Positions 51,701 to 59,290 of a stretch of DNA of 64,000 nt are shown piece by piece (positions within the stretch are counted from its first letter, which is position 1; the number at the start of each line of letters is the position of its first letter). The DNA is from Hofstenia miamia (Eukaryota; Xenacoelomorpha; Acoela). Under the pieces are notes generated by a model. It was not told the DNA's origin and made no database searches. It was given only the letters and a program-made list of their open reading frames with translations. Made by a program: the position numbers and the translations under genes. Location: NCBI GenBank assembly GCA_004352715.1, contig SCFE01000032.1, forward strand, positions 48,470-112,469, given 5' to 3'.

Positions 51701-54565
51701 TAAAAAATTCAAGCTACTAAAATTAACACTGATTGATTTGCATGTCAGGCATTATCACATTGACAAGAGTTCAACAAATGTCCAAGACATTTAATAGTGA
51801 TGAGCTTCAATCTTTTGAGAAAGCGATGCTTTTTGAAGTGTTCGGATAGTCAGTGATAACAACATAATCAATCATAAACTAGTGTTCTGCTGCCACGGCT
51901 TAGCCGTTAGCCGGCCGTAGCGGCGATAAACGACAGGCTACGGCCAAAATCCCGGTTAAAATTCATTCCCTACCATTATGATGAACAATTTATTTCCACG
52001 ATTTTTATTTTGTTTTTAAAATTTTGTCGCTTTGACCATTTTCTTGAATTGTTGAATCGTTCCATTGAAAATTGCAGTATTTCTCTTAGTATTAGTAAAA
52101 AGCGCTGATTGGCCGCAGAACACTAGCCTAAACAACTAAGAGATTTTTGAACAATTTTTAATATCCAATAAAAAATTTTTAAAGCGTTTATAGCTCAAAA
52201 AACTTTTAAAACTATGCTCAATCTGAAAGCACAATATGATAGAGGAAAGTATACTCCTCTTTCTTTAGCTTTAAATCCGAGATCCTGCTCTGCCCCATTG
52301 AAACGTGCCTCGGCCTCTGACTTTACACATGGCACACCTCAAACTGTTTGGAAAATCTTTGCACATTCAAGAAACAGTTAAAGTACTTTTTTACTTCCTT
52401 ATTGGGCTCAAAACTTTATAAAAACCTGAAAATTAGGTATGGAGGGAATTTAAATGTTTTTCAAAAATTAGAAATTTTCAAAGAGGGTTTGTTAGTTTTT
52501 TTCAAAAAAGAGAGATTCTTCATATTTCTGCACTTCTTAATTGCTCGAAGCTCTAGCAGAAGCTTTTCAAAAACAGCATAAAAAATAGACCCTTTAGCAT
52601 CTTAGTTGTCACTTGTGATTTTTTTAAAGAAATTTAGATTTTTTACCAAAAAATTCAAATATTGGAGACCAAAAGGAAGAGTAATATTGACATATCAGGT
52701 TTCCTTGGATACATATTGGCTCTAAAAATAGGTTATTATCGATTAGGGTTGTTACATGTTCTTTCAAATAATTTGTTTTGCAGTCAAACAATTTATGCCT
52801 CAAATATACGAAATTCAAATTCCAAAAACAGCAAATATTCATAAAAACTAAACCCAGAGTTTTATAGGTATCACCAGACTGTGATTATCTAGAATCCGTG
52901 TCATAAATGCATAACCACATCTTCACTATTCATTATTAATGTTGTGTGTAGAAATGACACGTCCACTTGTTTCATGCAATTTGCAACCGGTTAACACCAG
53001 TAAAGTTTCGTTAATTATTAATTCATAATAAATTTCATTAATTTTTGGAATTGTGGGAAGTAGCAGTAATCAATTTTATACAGACAGAATGTTTACAAGT
53101 TTGTTGATAGAACCAAAAGAACAATTAAGTGTCAAAGATGTTATCATTTCTCACACATTAGTGCTGTATACGTTTATGACCGTGAAGGCTGCGTATCTCC
53201 ATCCTTCGACGCAATAAATCGATACGTTGATAAGTGCTAGAACAATAAACTAACTGATAATACATGCAGAAGACGTTTATAGACATTTCAAACGCCAAGT
53301 GTTATTGAGGGAATTATATCCAATAGACGCGGTTAATCATTCGAGAAACATTGATCTCCAATGCTTAGCACATAGAATGACTAACGACCAACAGATGTAA
53401 ACAATATAATAAAGATACTGTCCTTCTATCTGACAAAATCCACTTTAAGTTCTTAATGGGATTATAACTAAGACTGTAATCGCAAAGAGCATGTATTACG
53501 CTAACTTCATCCACATATTTTCAACATTTAATATTTTTGAATGTACAAACATGCGAATTATAAAGAATAAAAGAATATATAAAAAGGGGAATCTAAATCT
53601 ATATCATACTAGAAAGTTTAATATAATCTGCTTGAGGTTTGCTATAAAACTCAATTAGAATAATTCTGCAGGATAAACATGTATAATGTACATGTACATT
53701 GGACACACTAAAATTGCAAATAGTGTGATTTAAAAATAGAAATCTTGATATTCCAAGAAGACCAGGATATTGACATAAACTAAATTCTCCATTTCGAAAC
53801 TCCATTTAAAATGGTGCTTATACAATTTTTGTTGGATTGTACAGCAAGGTTTTATAATTAATAATACTAAAACCAATAATGCATAAATTAGCTTCAAAAT
53901 CCTAAAGTAATTTTATCTACTTAAGTTATTATCAAAGATCCCATTGCAACATAAACATATTGCTTTTACAAAAAACACAGCTGCAATGACGTTAAATTAA
54001 TAATTTTATTATTACCAAAGGCACTCTCTAAAAGAAATGTAAAACGGAAATTTGCCATTTTAAACAAGTTTTGTATCTATGCAACGACATGTTCTACTTT
54101 ATTATTGAAATTGATTATTCAAATTTTAAAAGTTGGATGAACTTTAACAAAAACCCAATGCTTTTTTCAACTATTCACAATATTCAATAAAAATTTGTAG
54201 GCCATTGTGAGCACATTTCTTCGGGAGAATAAATAAATCGAGGAGGAGAGTAAATCAATACATGTATATTTGAAGGACCAGATGGCCATTCCTCCTAAAA
54301 GCTACAAAACATAGAGGGCCTCTTTTATTAAGGTATAGAAAAAGCAATGTTTGCAAGTTGAGAGAGCAACCTAATAAGCTGCAAAAGCTACCAGTCGTCT
54401 GACTCATAGCAATTTGTTTGAACGCATTAGAAACAGAGTATAGAAATCAAAGCAAATTCACATCACAAGTATAAAAATGCTACCTGTAGTATCAATGTCT
54501 TTCAAAATGAGAAAACTGCTCAGAATTGCAACTAAAATAGACATTGTTAGCATAGCCAAGTACAT
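32314..54565 (-). CDS. unc5: UNC5-family netrin receptor, complete 16-exon gene
   Basis: Single-pass receptor of the UNC5 family, which binds netrins and mediates axon and cell repulsion; the death domain can signal apoptosis in family members. Sixteen exons were assembled by eye: 54484-54565, 50885-51061, 50697-50804, 48051-48218, 46352-46465, 45897-46067, 45359-45502, 44036-44270, 42263-42411, 40940-41202, 39699-39808, 35889-36009, 35656-35802, 35281-35442, 35029-35186, 32314-32482. All introns are GT..AG and phases agree (1,1,1,1,1,1,1,2,1,0,2,0,0,0,2), giving 2478 nt and 825 residues. Domain order: signal peptide 1-24, Ig1 about 29-122, Ig2 124-216, one TSP1 217-273, membrane helix 285-310, linker to about 430, ZU5 434-575, UPA 577-717, death domain about 730-820. 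Vertebrate homologues are about 930-945 residues; most of the difference is a missing second TSP1 repeat. Identity is firm from domain order; exact start and a few splice sites are inferred. Confidence 0.93.
32483..35028 (-). other. unc5: unc5 intron 15
   Basis: 2546 nt between the death-domain exons. Contains a TA/GA microsatellite (34826-34871) followed by a GC-rich patch (34903-34970, GGTGGGCGGG / GGGGCGGGTGG). Open frames at 32954-33208 and 33540-33782 have no recognisable domain. Confidence 0.7.
35029..35186 (-). CDS. unc5: unc5 exon 15: first half of death domain
   Basis: Residues 718-769, with the death-domain core LPTGHDWRVLAAHLGIK (Trp759). The donor is GTATAA after two bases of an Asn codon. 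The family usually splits the death domain at this point. Confidence 0.91.
35281..35442 (-). CDS. unc5: unc5 exon 14: end of UPA domain
   Basis: Residues 664-717. ELLFNDIWQGTKSYTKVVF and FTLENSDNLAST match the UPA IW.G......FTLE..... ST pattern. Acceptor TTTTCTTAG, donor GTTGGT, phase 0 on both sides. Confidence 0.91.
35656..35802 (-). CDS. unc5: unc5 exon 13: middle of UPA domain
   Basis: Residues 615-663, NLLLDENRIEGRLLDKPHII followed by HLRSINENISVECLNLS and GWKNK. Spacing to the next exon matches vertebrate UNC5 in length. Acceptor CCTCTTTAG, donor GTAAAT, phase 0 on both sides. Confidence 0.89.
35889..36009 (-). CDS. unc5: unc5 exon 12: start of UPA domain
   Basis: Residues 575-614. 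Contains KRLKLVVFG and FSVRVYILEDCKDAFQ, the UPA signature (RL.L.VFG...VRVY.LED). Acceptor TGGTTGGCAG, donor GTAAGT. The exon 11/12 junction is about four residues shorter than in vertebrate UNC5. Confidence 0.91.
36084..36800. repeat. pair of GGGTACGGG-rich tracts, possible element ends
   Basis: The left tract (36084-36150) and right tract (36735-36800) share ACGGGTACGGGC-like words in an otherwise AT-rich intron. The outer sequences TAGGGTAGGGCCCG and GGACGGGGCACTA could be degraded TIRs, but no target duplication was found. Confidence 0.35.
37235..37590 (-). repeat. dispersed repeat family, copy 2
   Basis: The minus strand reads CATCTGACTTTGCGCAAGC, GGAATATCTTTGCACATGTC, AAGAAACAGTCAAAGTT, TTAGAAATGTTAAACATTGC, AAGCATGTTC and TAGGCTTGGAGAAAA in the same order as the copy at 58145-58520. 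It inserts in unc5 intron 11. Confidence 0.75.
39195..39469. mobile_element. MITE with 15-bp TIRs and 5-bp target duplication
   Basis: 275 bp, starting CAGGCGCGTACCTAG and ending with its exact reverse complement. It is flanked by AATTT on both sides (39190-39194 and 39470-39474). Subterminal GGGGGTCG / CGACCCCC extends the inverted repeat. There is no coding capacity. It inserts in unc5 intron 11. Confidence 0.85.
39699..39808 (-). CDS. unc5: unc5 exon 11: end of ZU5 domain
   Basis: Residues 538-573, TLYVIGEENCHEDESS followed by AVFCFVDEDRAYILTQ, matching the last ZU5 strands. Acceptor TTAATCTTTAG in phase 0, donor GTGAGT in phase 2. Its plus-strand shadow is a 70-codon open frame. Confidence 0.87.
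40443..40659. repeat. (TA)n tract interrupted by an assembly gap
   Basis: TA runs at 40443-40471 and 40593-40659 surround 121 N at 40472-40592. The tract forms the left edge of duplicated block copy 2. Confidence 0.97.
40940..41202 (-). CDS. unc5: unc5 exon 10: core of ZU5 domain
   Basis: Residues 451-537. Continues ZU5 with VGLLVPSNVI, a DKPVL...SSVILIG segment, QKPLVVIFEHSA and W.LSL, which match the conserved positions of UNC5 ZU5 domains. Acceptor ATGTTTAG, donor GTAAAT in phase 0 after EEWE. An identical copy lies at 24449-24711. Confidence 0.93.
42263..42411 (-). CDS. unc5: unc5 exon 9: start of ZU5 domain
   Basis: Residues 401-449, ending in ISSIGGRLLIPECG, the conserved opening of ZU5 (GGRL..P..G). 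The acceptor is a tandem TTAGCAG: use of the first AG adds one serine relative to the second. The donor is GTAAGC. An identical copy lies at 25772-25920. Confidence 0.92.
42846..42961. mobile_element. small TIR/MITE-like element (copy in unc5 intron 8)
   Basis: Identical to 26355-26470 because it lies in the duplicated block. It sits in the intron between exons 8 and 9. Confidence 0.6.
44036..44270 (-). CDS. unc5: unc5 exon 8: cytoplasmic linker
   Basis: Residues 323-399, a low-complexity, proline- and asparagine-containing juxtamembrane linker (RRPDLTYDLTRPNDCIL near the start) between the membrane helix and ZU5. Acceptor TTTTTATATAG, donor GTATTT; phase 1 in, phase 2 out. An identical copy lies at 27545-27779. 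Confidence 0.87.
45000..45036. repeat. (TA)n microsatellite at the right edge of block copy 2
   Basis: TA run in unc5 intron 7. Sequence to the left matches copy 1; sequence to the right is unique. Confidence 0.95.
45359..45502 (-). CDS. unc5: unc5 exon 7: transmembrane segment
   Basis: Residues 275-321. A 26-residue hydrophobic helix (285-310, ILILCSVSIMAFFFIF then TTCFVFILVI) is followed by KKCSSCK, a basic and cysteine-rich cytoplasmic boundary. Acceptor ATGTTTTAG, donor GTATGT, phase 1 on both sides. Confidence 0.9.
45897..46067 (-). CDS. unc5: unc5 exon 6: single thrombospondin type 1 repeat
   Basis: Residues 218-273. Shows the TSP1 tryptophan ladder WGAWDEW (Trp221, 224, 227), CxxxCGKG, the basic run REIRQRKC and six cysteines (230, 234, 245, 259, 267, 271). 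The acceptor used is TATCTATCTAG, the only nearby AG giving the right phase; its pyrimidine tract is weak, so this site is the least certain splice in the gene. The donor is GTAAAC. It joins in phase directly to the membrane exon. Confidence 0.87.
46352..46465 (-). CDS. unc5: unc5 exon 5: second part of Ig2
   Basis: Residues 180-216. Contains the Ig tyrosine corner DYIGNYTCIAKN (Cys197) followed by GGKRSSDKALIQLK, which leads directly into the TSP1 module. Phase 1 on both sides. Confidence 0.92.
46466..48050 (-). other. unc5: unc5 intron 4
   Basis: 1585 nt of AT-rich intron splitting Ig2. No element recognised. Confidence 0.75.
48051..48218 (-). CDS. unc5: unc5 exon 4: first part of Ig2
   Basis: Residues 124-178. 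I-set Ig strand pattern with VTLHCRPPHGEPPPEIIWKR, giving Cys147 and Trp160. The RPP-G-P..I.W signature is typical of UNC5 Ig2. The acceptor is TTGTCTTTAG; the donor GTAGAT lies after the first base of a Gly codon. Confidence 0.93.
48752..48794. repeat. (TA)n microsatellite
   Basis: TA run just outside the left arm of the Penelope-like fragment in unc5 intron 3. Confidence 0.95.
48967..49254 (+). pseudogene. GIY-YIG domain frame of Penelope-like element
   Basis: 95 codons. The C..C and YFGET..H...R..EH pattern matches the zinc-finger-like CDAC plus GIY-YIG core; the GIY motif is split as YKC and YFG. The frame is open but lacks the upstream polymerase, so it is probably not functional. Confidence 0.72.
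49313..49364 (+). ncRNA. hammerhead-ribozyme-like motif in the right arm
   Basis: CTGATGA at 49328-49334 and GAAA at 49349-49352, with a short stem II candidate between (GTAT...AAAC). An 8-bp perfect outer helix forms between CCGCATAT (49313-49320) and ATATGCGG (49357-49364). The left arm, read on the minus strand, gives CTGATTATGTTTTAAG then TAAACGAAGCCGGTC. There stem II (GTTT/AAAC) is perfect and a GTC cleavage triplet is present, but the core has G-to-T and A-to-G changes. Hammerheads with very short stem III are known in Penelope-like elements. Both copies here look damaged. Confidence 0.5.
49365..50696 (-). other. unc5: remainder of unc5 intron 3
   Basis: AT-rich, with one GC-rich patch at 50228-50325 (GCGGGGTGTGGGCC ... 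GCGGCCCCATTGCGGGG). Otherwise nothing recognised. Confidence 0.65.
50697..50804 (-). CDS. unc5: unc5 exon 3: second part of Ig1
   Basis: Residues 88-122. Contains YVKCHC (Cys101, Cys103), the paired cysteines of UNC5 Ig1 that form two disulfides with those in exon 2, and a KSKHFNVSVA segment equivalent to the conserved end of Ig1. Acceptor CACTTTTTAG, donor GTAAGT, phase 1 on both sides. A 73-codon open frame on the opposite strand here is only its shadow. Confidence 0.88.
50885..51061 (-). CDS. unc5: unc5 exon 2: first part of Ig1
   Basis: Residues 29-86. Contains the motif ISLNCQAVGSNIQIICNG, matching the UNC5 Ig1 pattern of a B-strand cysteine followed by a second cysteine and NG (Cys54 and Cys65 here). 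The acceptor is AATTTTTAG and the donor is GTATGC, both phase 1. An 80-nt intron separates it from exon 3. Confidence 0.88.
51880..52125. mobile_element. hAT-like MITE
   Basis: 246 bp with ends TAGTGTTCTGC and GCAGAACACTA, an exact 11-bp TIR that extends imperfectly inward (TGCC / GGCC). The flanking octamers TCATAAAC and GCCTAAAC agree at 6 of 8 positions, fitting a decayed 8-bp target duplication. The left interior is GC-rich (GCCGTTAGCCGGCCGTAGCG). No coding capacity. Confidence 0.65.
52265..52560 (+). repeat. dispersed repeat family, copy 3
   Basis: Contains CTCTGACTTTACACATGGCA, GTTTGGAAAATCTTTGCACA, CAAGAAACAGTTAAAGT, GGGCTCAAAACTTTATAAA, TTAGGTATGGAGGGAATTTA and TTTTTCAAAAATTAGAAATT, the same block order as the other copies. 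It lies in unc5 intron 1. Confidence 0.75.
54484..54565 (-). CDS. unc5: unc5 exon 1: start and signal peptide
   Basis: Encodes residues 1-27, a hydrophobic leader (core ILVAILSSFLIL), followed by a GT donor after the first base of codon 28. Three in-frame ATGs lie at 54565, 54553 and 54544, with an in-frame stop at 54587-54589 upstream. The outermost was chosen; the 54544 ATG has the best -3 base (A) and would give an 818-residue protein. The phase-1 donor joins exactly to exon 2. No promoter was recognised upstream. Confidence 0.8.
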
Positions 54566-54631
54566 AAAAAGTACAGTATTAAGAACTTAGTGTACAATGA
54601 ATCTTATCTATATGCAAATATATACAATAAG

Positions 54632-54633
<2 letters not shown>

Positions 54634-54674
<41 letters not shown>
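54634..54674. repeat. (TA)n microsatellite upstream of unc5
   Basis: TA run about 70 bases upstream of the first ATG. It probably lies in the 5' UTR or promoter region. Confidence 0.95.
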
Positions 54675-54681
<7 letters not shown>

Positions 54682-54856
54682 ATAAATGTGCTATGTTACA
54701 ACACTTATAACTAAAGCTAAGAGATCAAATTACAAAACTACATTAAAAAACAAAGGAAAAAGCAAGAACGTAAACAAAAAATTCAAAAATAAGTTATTTA
54801 CAAATATGTCAATTACATTTTATAATCCGCCACGTTTGATTTTTTGCAGGACCTTA

Positions 54857-55140
54857 GTGTGTATTGATTGGCAAGTAGATACTCCTTCAGTAAGCGTTTA
54901 AATGTATTCAAAGTTGAAGCATTTTGTATTTTTATGACTAACGAATTCCATAGTTTACAAGCAGTTACAGTAAATAAAGAGATCCAAAAATCTATTTTAA
55001 TCTGGATGTTGTTGGGACAAATTAAATTTTTACAAGAATGGACATATTTGTTTAAAAACGCTAAAGCTAATGTCAGAGAATGCCTTTTTGTACATCTTTA
55101 CAAGGCTGCAGTAAAATATATGGCATTTAGGAGCTAAAAA
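54857..55140 (-). mobile_element. LINE reverse transcriptase C-terminal fragment
   Basis: The minus strand reads WNSLVIKIQNASTLNT then FKRLLKEYLLANQY (54950 down to 54857), the standard WNSLP..I....S...FK..LK..L end of non-LTR retrotransposon proteins. Further 5' the frame is broken by stops. FKRLLKE.LLA.QY is shared with the fragment at 23603-23811, so both may belong to one family. Confidence 0.7.
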
Positions 55141-58100
55141 TTGGATTTAATTGACTTTTTATTTCGTTTGTTGCTTTCTCACGCCGAACATTGTTGCAAT
55201 AGATCATAGTTAAATGTCTTATTTATTTATTTTGACTGAGTAGTGGTTCAGTTATTCAGCAGTATACATGCATAGTCTACTTCTGGTGAAAGCTCTAAGT
55301 TGTCTATGTCCGCTCCTAAGTACTTTACTTCGCTGGATTGTTGGATGCTAATTTCATTTATGTTTAGATTAATGTTCTTGTTCAATTACTCTATATTGTT
55401 TGGAGAAAATATGATAAATTGTGTTAATCAAAACCATTATTAATTTAATTTCCAACATTAACACCAAAATTAGCTATGTAGTGCAATTCGTAGAAATTCA
55501 TATAATATATTTCTCGGAAATTCCGAGTGCATATATACAAGGTATATAATGGAGATCATTAAAAATTTGACGTTTTGGGGGCAGGAAACTTAGTATGAAA
55601 AGATTTGATCTATTATTTGAAATTTCATTTTTTAACGGGTTAAAAATAATGATAAATATTGTGGGTTCTAATGCTAACTTTAAGTCATGGAACTGCCATT
55701 CAAAACAAATTGATGTGCAATGATGTCATTCACTTAGAATTTTGTGAACATAAAAAAGCTCAATGTAGTTTATTTTGGATTACAGTTACTATCATTTTAT
55801 GTAATGAATGAACCTTAATCCGAAGAATTCAATCCGAGACATAATGCGATTAATCACTTAATCTTAGCAAGATCTTGTTAAAAGTGAACAACATGCAGAT
55901 TTGAATCATAAATAACGTCTTCCAGATTGCATTAACATTCGCAATATTTACGTTACAAAATCAGGTTTAAGCACAGTTAATATAGCGGATATGAGTTAAA
56001 CCATTTTAATAATTTTATGAGCAGATGGAAATCTCAAGGGATAAAGGAAAGGCTCAAGTATAAAGAAATATAATGCAAAACACATACCAAACCTGTGCAT
56101 TAAACGCAGTTTATGAAATGATATTAAGATAAACAAAAAATATTTTTGCTTAACGTTATTATAAAATGTCATATAATAACACTGGAGTAGTAATAATAAC
56201 ATTTATTCAGGGAACCTAGTGTCACGCCAAGTAATATTTATAATATTTACTATCGAATACTTTGATTATATAGTAAAAAGTAAGACATTAAAGAAACTGG
56301 TAGAATTTACTATATTCCTTTATAAAACATATTCATGTTTAATCCTTCGTATTTTGATAAAAAGAGATTCATATTTTATCACATTTCACGAATAACAATA
56401 TGTTAAGAAATCAAATTTACAATTTGAAATGTTTCATTCGTATCCTAAGTCTTCTAAAACTCAATATAAGTTTTTCAATTTCATGTTGCTGTTTTTAGCA
56501 TAAGTTTCTAACATTGCCAAATTTGGTAGAGCAAACCGAAAACTTAAAATTTTGTTTTGGCAAGGATTATGAAATTGTGAGAATTGTCCTAAATTTACAG
56601 CACATGTCCATATATGGGGCAATGGTATATTTCTTTTTGCATTGAAATTTTAAAATTCAAAATTTAGGAAATGGCAAAAACATTGAGTAATGAAAAATAA
56701 AACTTTAGATTGTGAAGGCGTGCTTCAAAGGCTAAGCAAAATGCTTCTTACCAACTCAAACTCAAAGACTGACTTTAGAAAAAAGTTTCAAATAAAATAA
56801 TTTTTTATTAATTTAATGTAACGAAAATAGCAAAATTCTCATGTCCTACGAGAAATTAATATAATTATAAATTATATAGAAGAATTTGCATCATTTAATT
56901 CTTAATTTAAACACCGCAAGCAATTTCCCTGCTTAAATTTAGTTCATGCCATATTCCTATTTGGGAATTAAAGAATTCTCTAGCCCTCATTGATAAACAA
57001 AGGTTACAGTAGTTTTTTTGCAATCATATTTCGCAGAAATGCAAGTTTATCCACTCATTGTGAAAGTTATATTTATTTCGCAATTACTTGAAATTAATAT
57101 CTTTGTCATTCACAATAATAGTTTAGAAAAATATTTTATGTAAAAATATTACAATATTAACAAAAATCTGATACAATTACCTAGAAAATATATCGCATTT
57201 CATATAGTGAAGTATAGAATTGCATCGGAAATTAATTATGTTAATTTAATATATTTTTGCTATTTTGGGCATTGCTTTTTTATTTTAATTAACAAAAGGA
57301 AATGTTTCATTGGGATAGCATATGAAATTTTCAGCATTTTTTAAGTCATTAATAAACATGATGTCATTATAAAAGATATTGCAAATATTCTAACAGAAAT
57401 TTTTGAAACAGAGTTTCATAAAAAGCACCTTATTGTAAATGCTAATGCAGCTTCAAGTGACTTTGAAAATTTAAATTTGTCACGAACTAAAAAATAGGAA
57501 AAAATTTAGTGATTTGTAGGTAAATAGCAAAATATTTCAAAAATTGTTGAAAATTTTGATGTGAAAATGATTAGGCTAAGCGTATTCGCTCGTTAAAACG
57601 GAAAAATCGAAGATCGAAGATATAATATTATTTAGATTTCTATTTTGAAAAATGTCATAAGCCTTACAAGATTTTATCGGACAAAATAAATTCCAATTTT
57701 AACTGAAAACTTCATGGCATTGATAAAGAGATGTCACAGAAATTTCAATTTCATTATTTAAAAGTTAGAAACGATGAAATTGCCATTTAGATCTGTGGGT
57801 TCTGGATGAATATAAAATTAGGTTGGATGAATATAAAATTAGGTTCGATTACTAATTCAACTATCATATTAATTTAGAAAAATGAAAAAAAGTTGCTGAA
57901 GATACACAAATTTTTTAAAATAATTGATTTCCTTGTATGATTAAGCGTAAAGGCAGATTTATTGCATATTAAGGTATACAAGACTATAAACTATTACGAA
58001 ATTTGTTTGATCTTTTAATAGAGGAAATCTAGTCCTTAAGAAAAATAGTACCACTTAGCCTAAAATAAATTGTTATATTTTCAATAGATGAAATACATGA

Positions 58101-58144
58101 AATCAATGATTTCAAATTATTAAGACTAAACAGAATGAGGTCAA
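55141..58144. other. AT-rich sequence, nothing recognised
   Basis: No domain-bearing frame. A 21-bp unit is tandemly doubled at about 57804-57845. Confidence 0.55.
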
Positions 58145-58520
58145 ATGGAATCTGCTACACGACATCTGACTTTGCGCACGGCCCACATCAATAGGTGTGG
58201 AATATCTTTGCACATATCAAGAAATAGTCAAAGTTTGCCTCCATGGGCTCAAAGCCGTATAAATACATGAACATTAGGTATAAAGAGAATTTAAGTGTTT
58301 TTCAAAAATTCGAAATTTTCAAAGAAAAATGGTTAATCTTTTCAACAACCTCAGCCATAATAATACGTTTTAATAGAAATGTTCAATATTCCATTAAAGC
58401 ATGTTCCCCAACGGACTTGCCCATGCCCAATGATTGTCAAATTTGCTAATAGGCTTGGAGAAAAAAATCTTTCTAAATATGGAAAAAGAAACGACGCGGC
58501 TTAAGGTTAAGAACAACATA
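58145..58520 (+). repeat. dispersed repeat family, copy 4 (best preserved)
   Basis: Contains the full block series: CATCTGACTTTGCGCACGGC, GTGGAATATCTTTGCACATA, TCAAGAAATAGTCAAAGTTT, GGGCTCAAAGCCGTATAAAT, TTAGGTATAAAGAGAATTTA, TAATAGAAATGTTCAATATT, AAGCATGTTCCCC, CTAATAGGCTTGGAG and TTAAGGTTAAG. The family is about 350-370 bp and shows no TIRs or coding frame; it could be a SINE or a non-autonomous element. Confidence 0.75.
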
Positions 58521-59194
58521 AGATTTCAAAATTCGACTTTTCATTTTAATAGTGTTCATACTCGGTATGCTAAAATATGAAATTGCCGAAAAAAATGTTT
58601 GGAGTTAGTTAGGATTACCTGCAAACATGAAATGGCAGAGATTTCAACACGATAGTTAATTATATCCAGACTTTCGTTTTGTAAAAAGTGCATCCGTGGA
58701 AACGCTTTAAATTTTTTTTAAACATCGATTTACTTAAAAGAAATTGTACTTTGTCGCTTAGATTTATTCAAAAGATGAAATACCCCTAACAAAAATTTGC
58801 TACAAATCAAATTGTTCCAACAAGACTTCAATAGCTGATTTTTGGGAAGAAGAATTAACACTTAAACGTAATTTACTTGATTTATGTTAGATTCTCAACA
58901 TCAAAACCAATGTTATTTACTTAATATCAAGGTTAAGAATTCAGTGTTTATCTACCGCCGACAAATCATGATAATAGCGTACATGTTTCACTTGTACTGT
59001 TTTCATAATTTTAGAAAATATAAGGAATTTCACGAATACAGACGCAATATATTTTATCCCTAATTCCATTAGGAATTTTTCAAAATTTGTGATTTTCTCA
59101 AAAGTTTTAAACGTTGATAACTTACAAACTAATGAAAATATTCATAATAGGAAAACTTTTTCTTTTTCGACGTTAATTCGCGACCTGGCGTGTT

Positions 59195-59290
59195 CCCCGC
59201 CTACGCCTACCTCTGACTTTGCGCAAGGTACGCATGAACGGGGCTAACATTGTTTCCTTCAGGAAACAAAATATTTGAGGCTACTTGTTG
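59195..59290 (+). repeat. dispersed repeat family, partial head (copy 5)
   Basis: Only the head block CCTCTGACTTTGCGCAAGGT and the adjoining ACGCATGAACGG are recognisable; the rest diverges. It is preceded by a GC-rich stretch (GACCTGGCGTGTTCCCCGCC). Confidence 0.5.

Larger units (their letters stand above)
51062..54483 (-). other. unc5: unc5 intron 1
   Basis: 3422 nt between the signal-peptide exon and Ig1. Contains a hAT-like MITE (51880-52125) and a dispersed repeat copy (52265-52560). Open frames here (for example 52348-52581 and 52624-52842) have no domain. Confidence 0.75.

Noticed and set aside
52348-52581. 77-codon frame, and similar ones at 58243-58449 and 37456-37641
   Set aside because: They look alike because all lie in the dispersed repeat family; frames are not kept between copies, so they are not genes.
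54484-54544. Shorter unc5 start at 54544
   Set aside because: Not excluded (it has the best context), but two further in-frame ATGs upstream and a longer hydrophobic leader favour 54565; recorded as an alternative.
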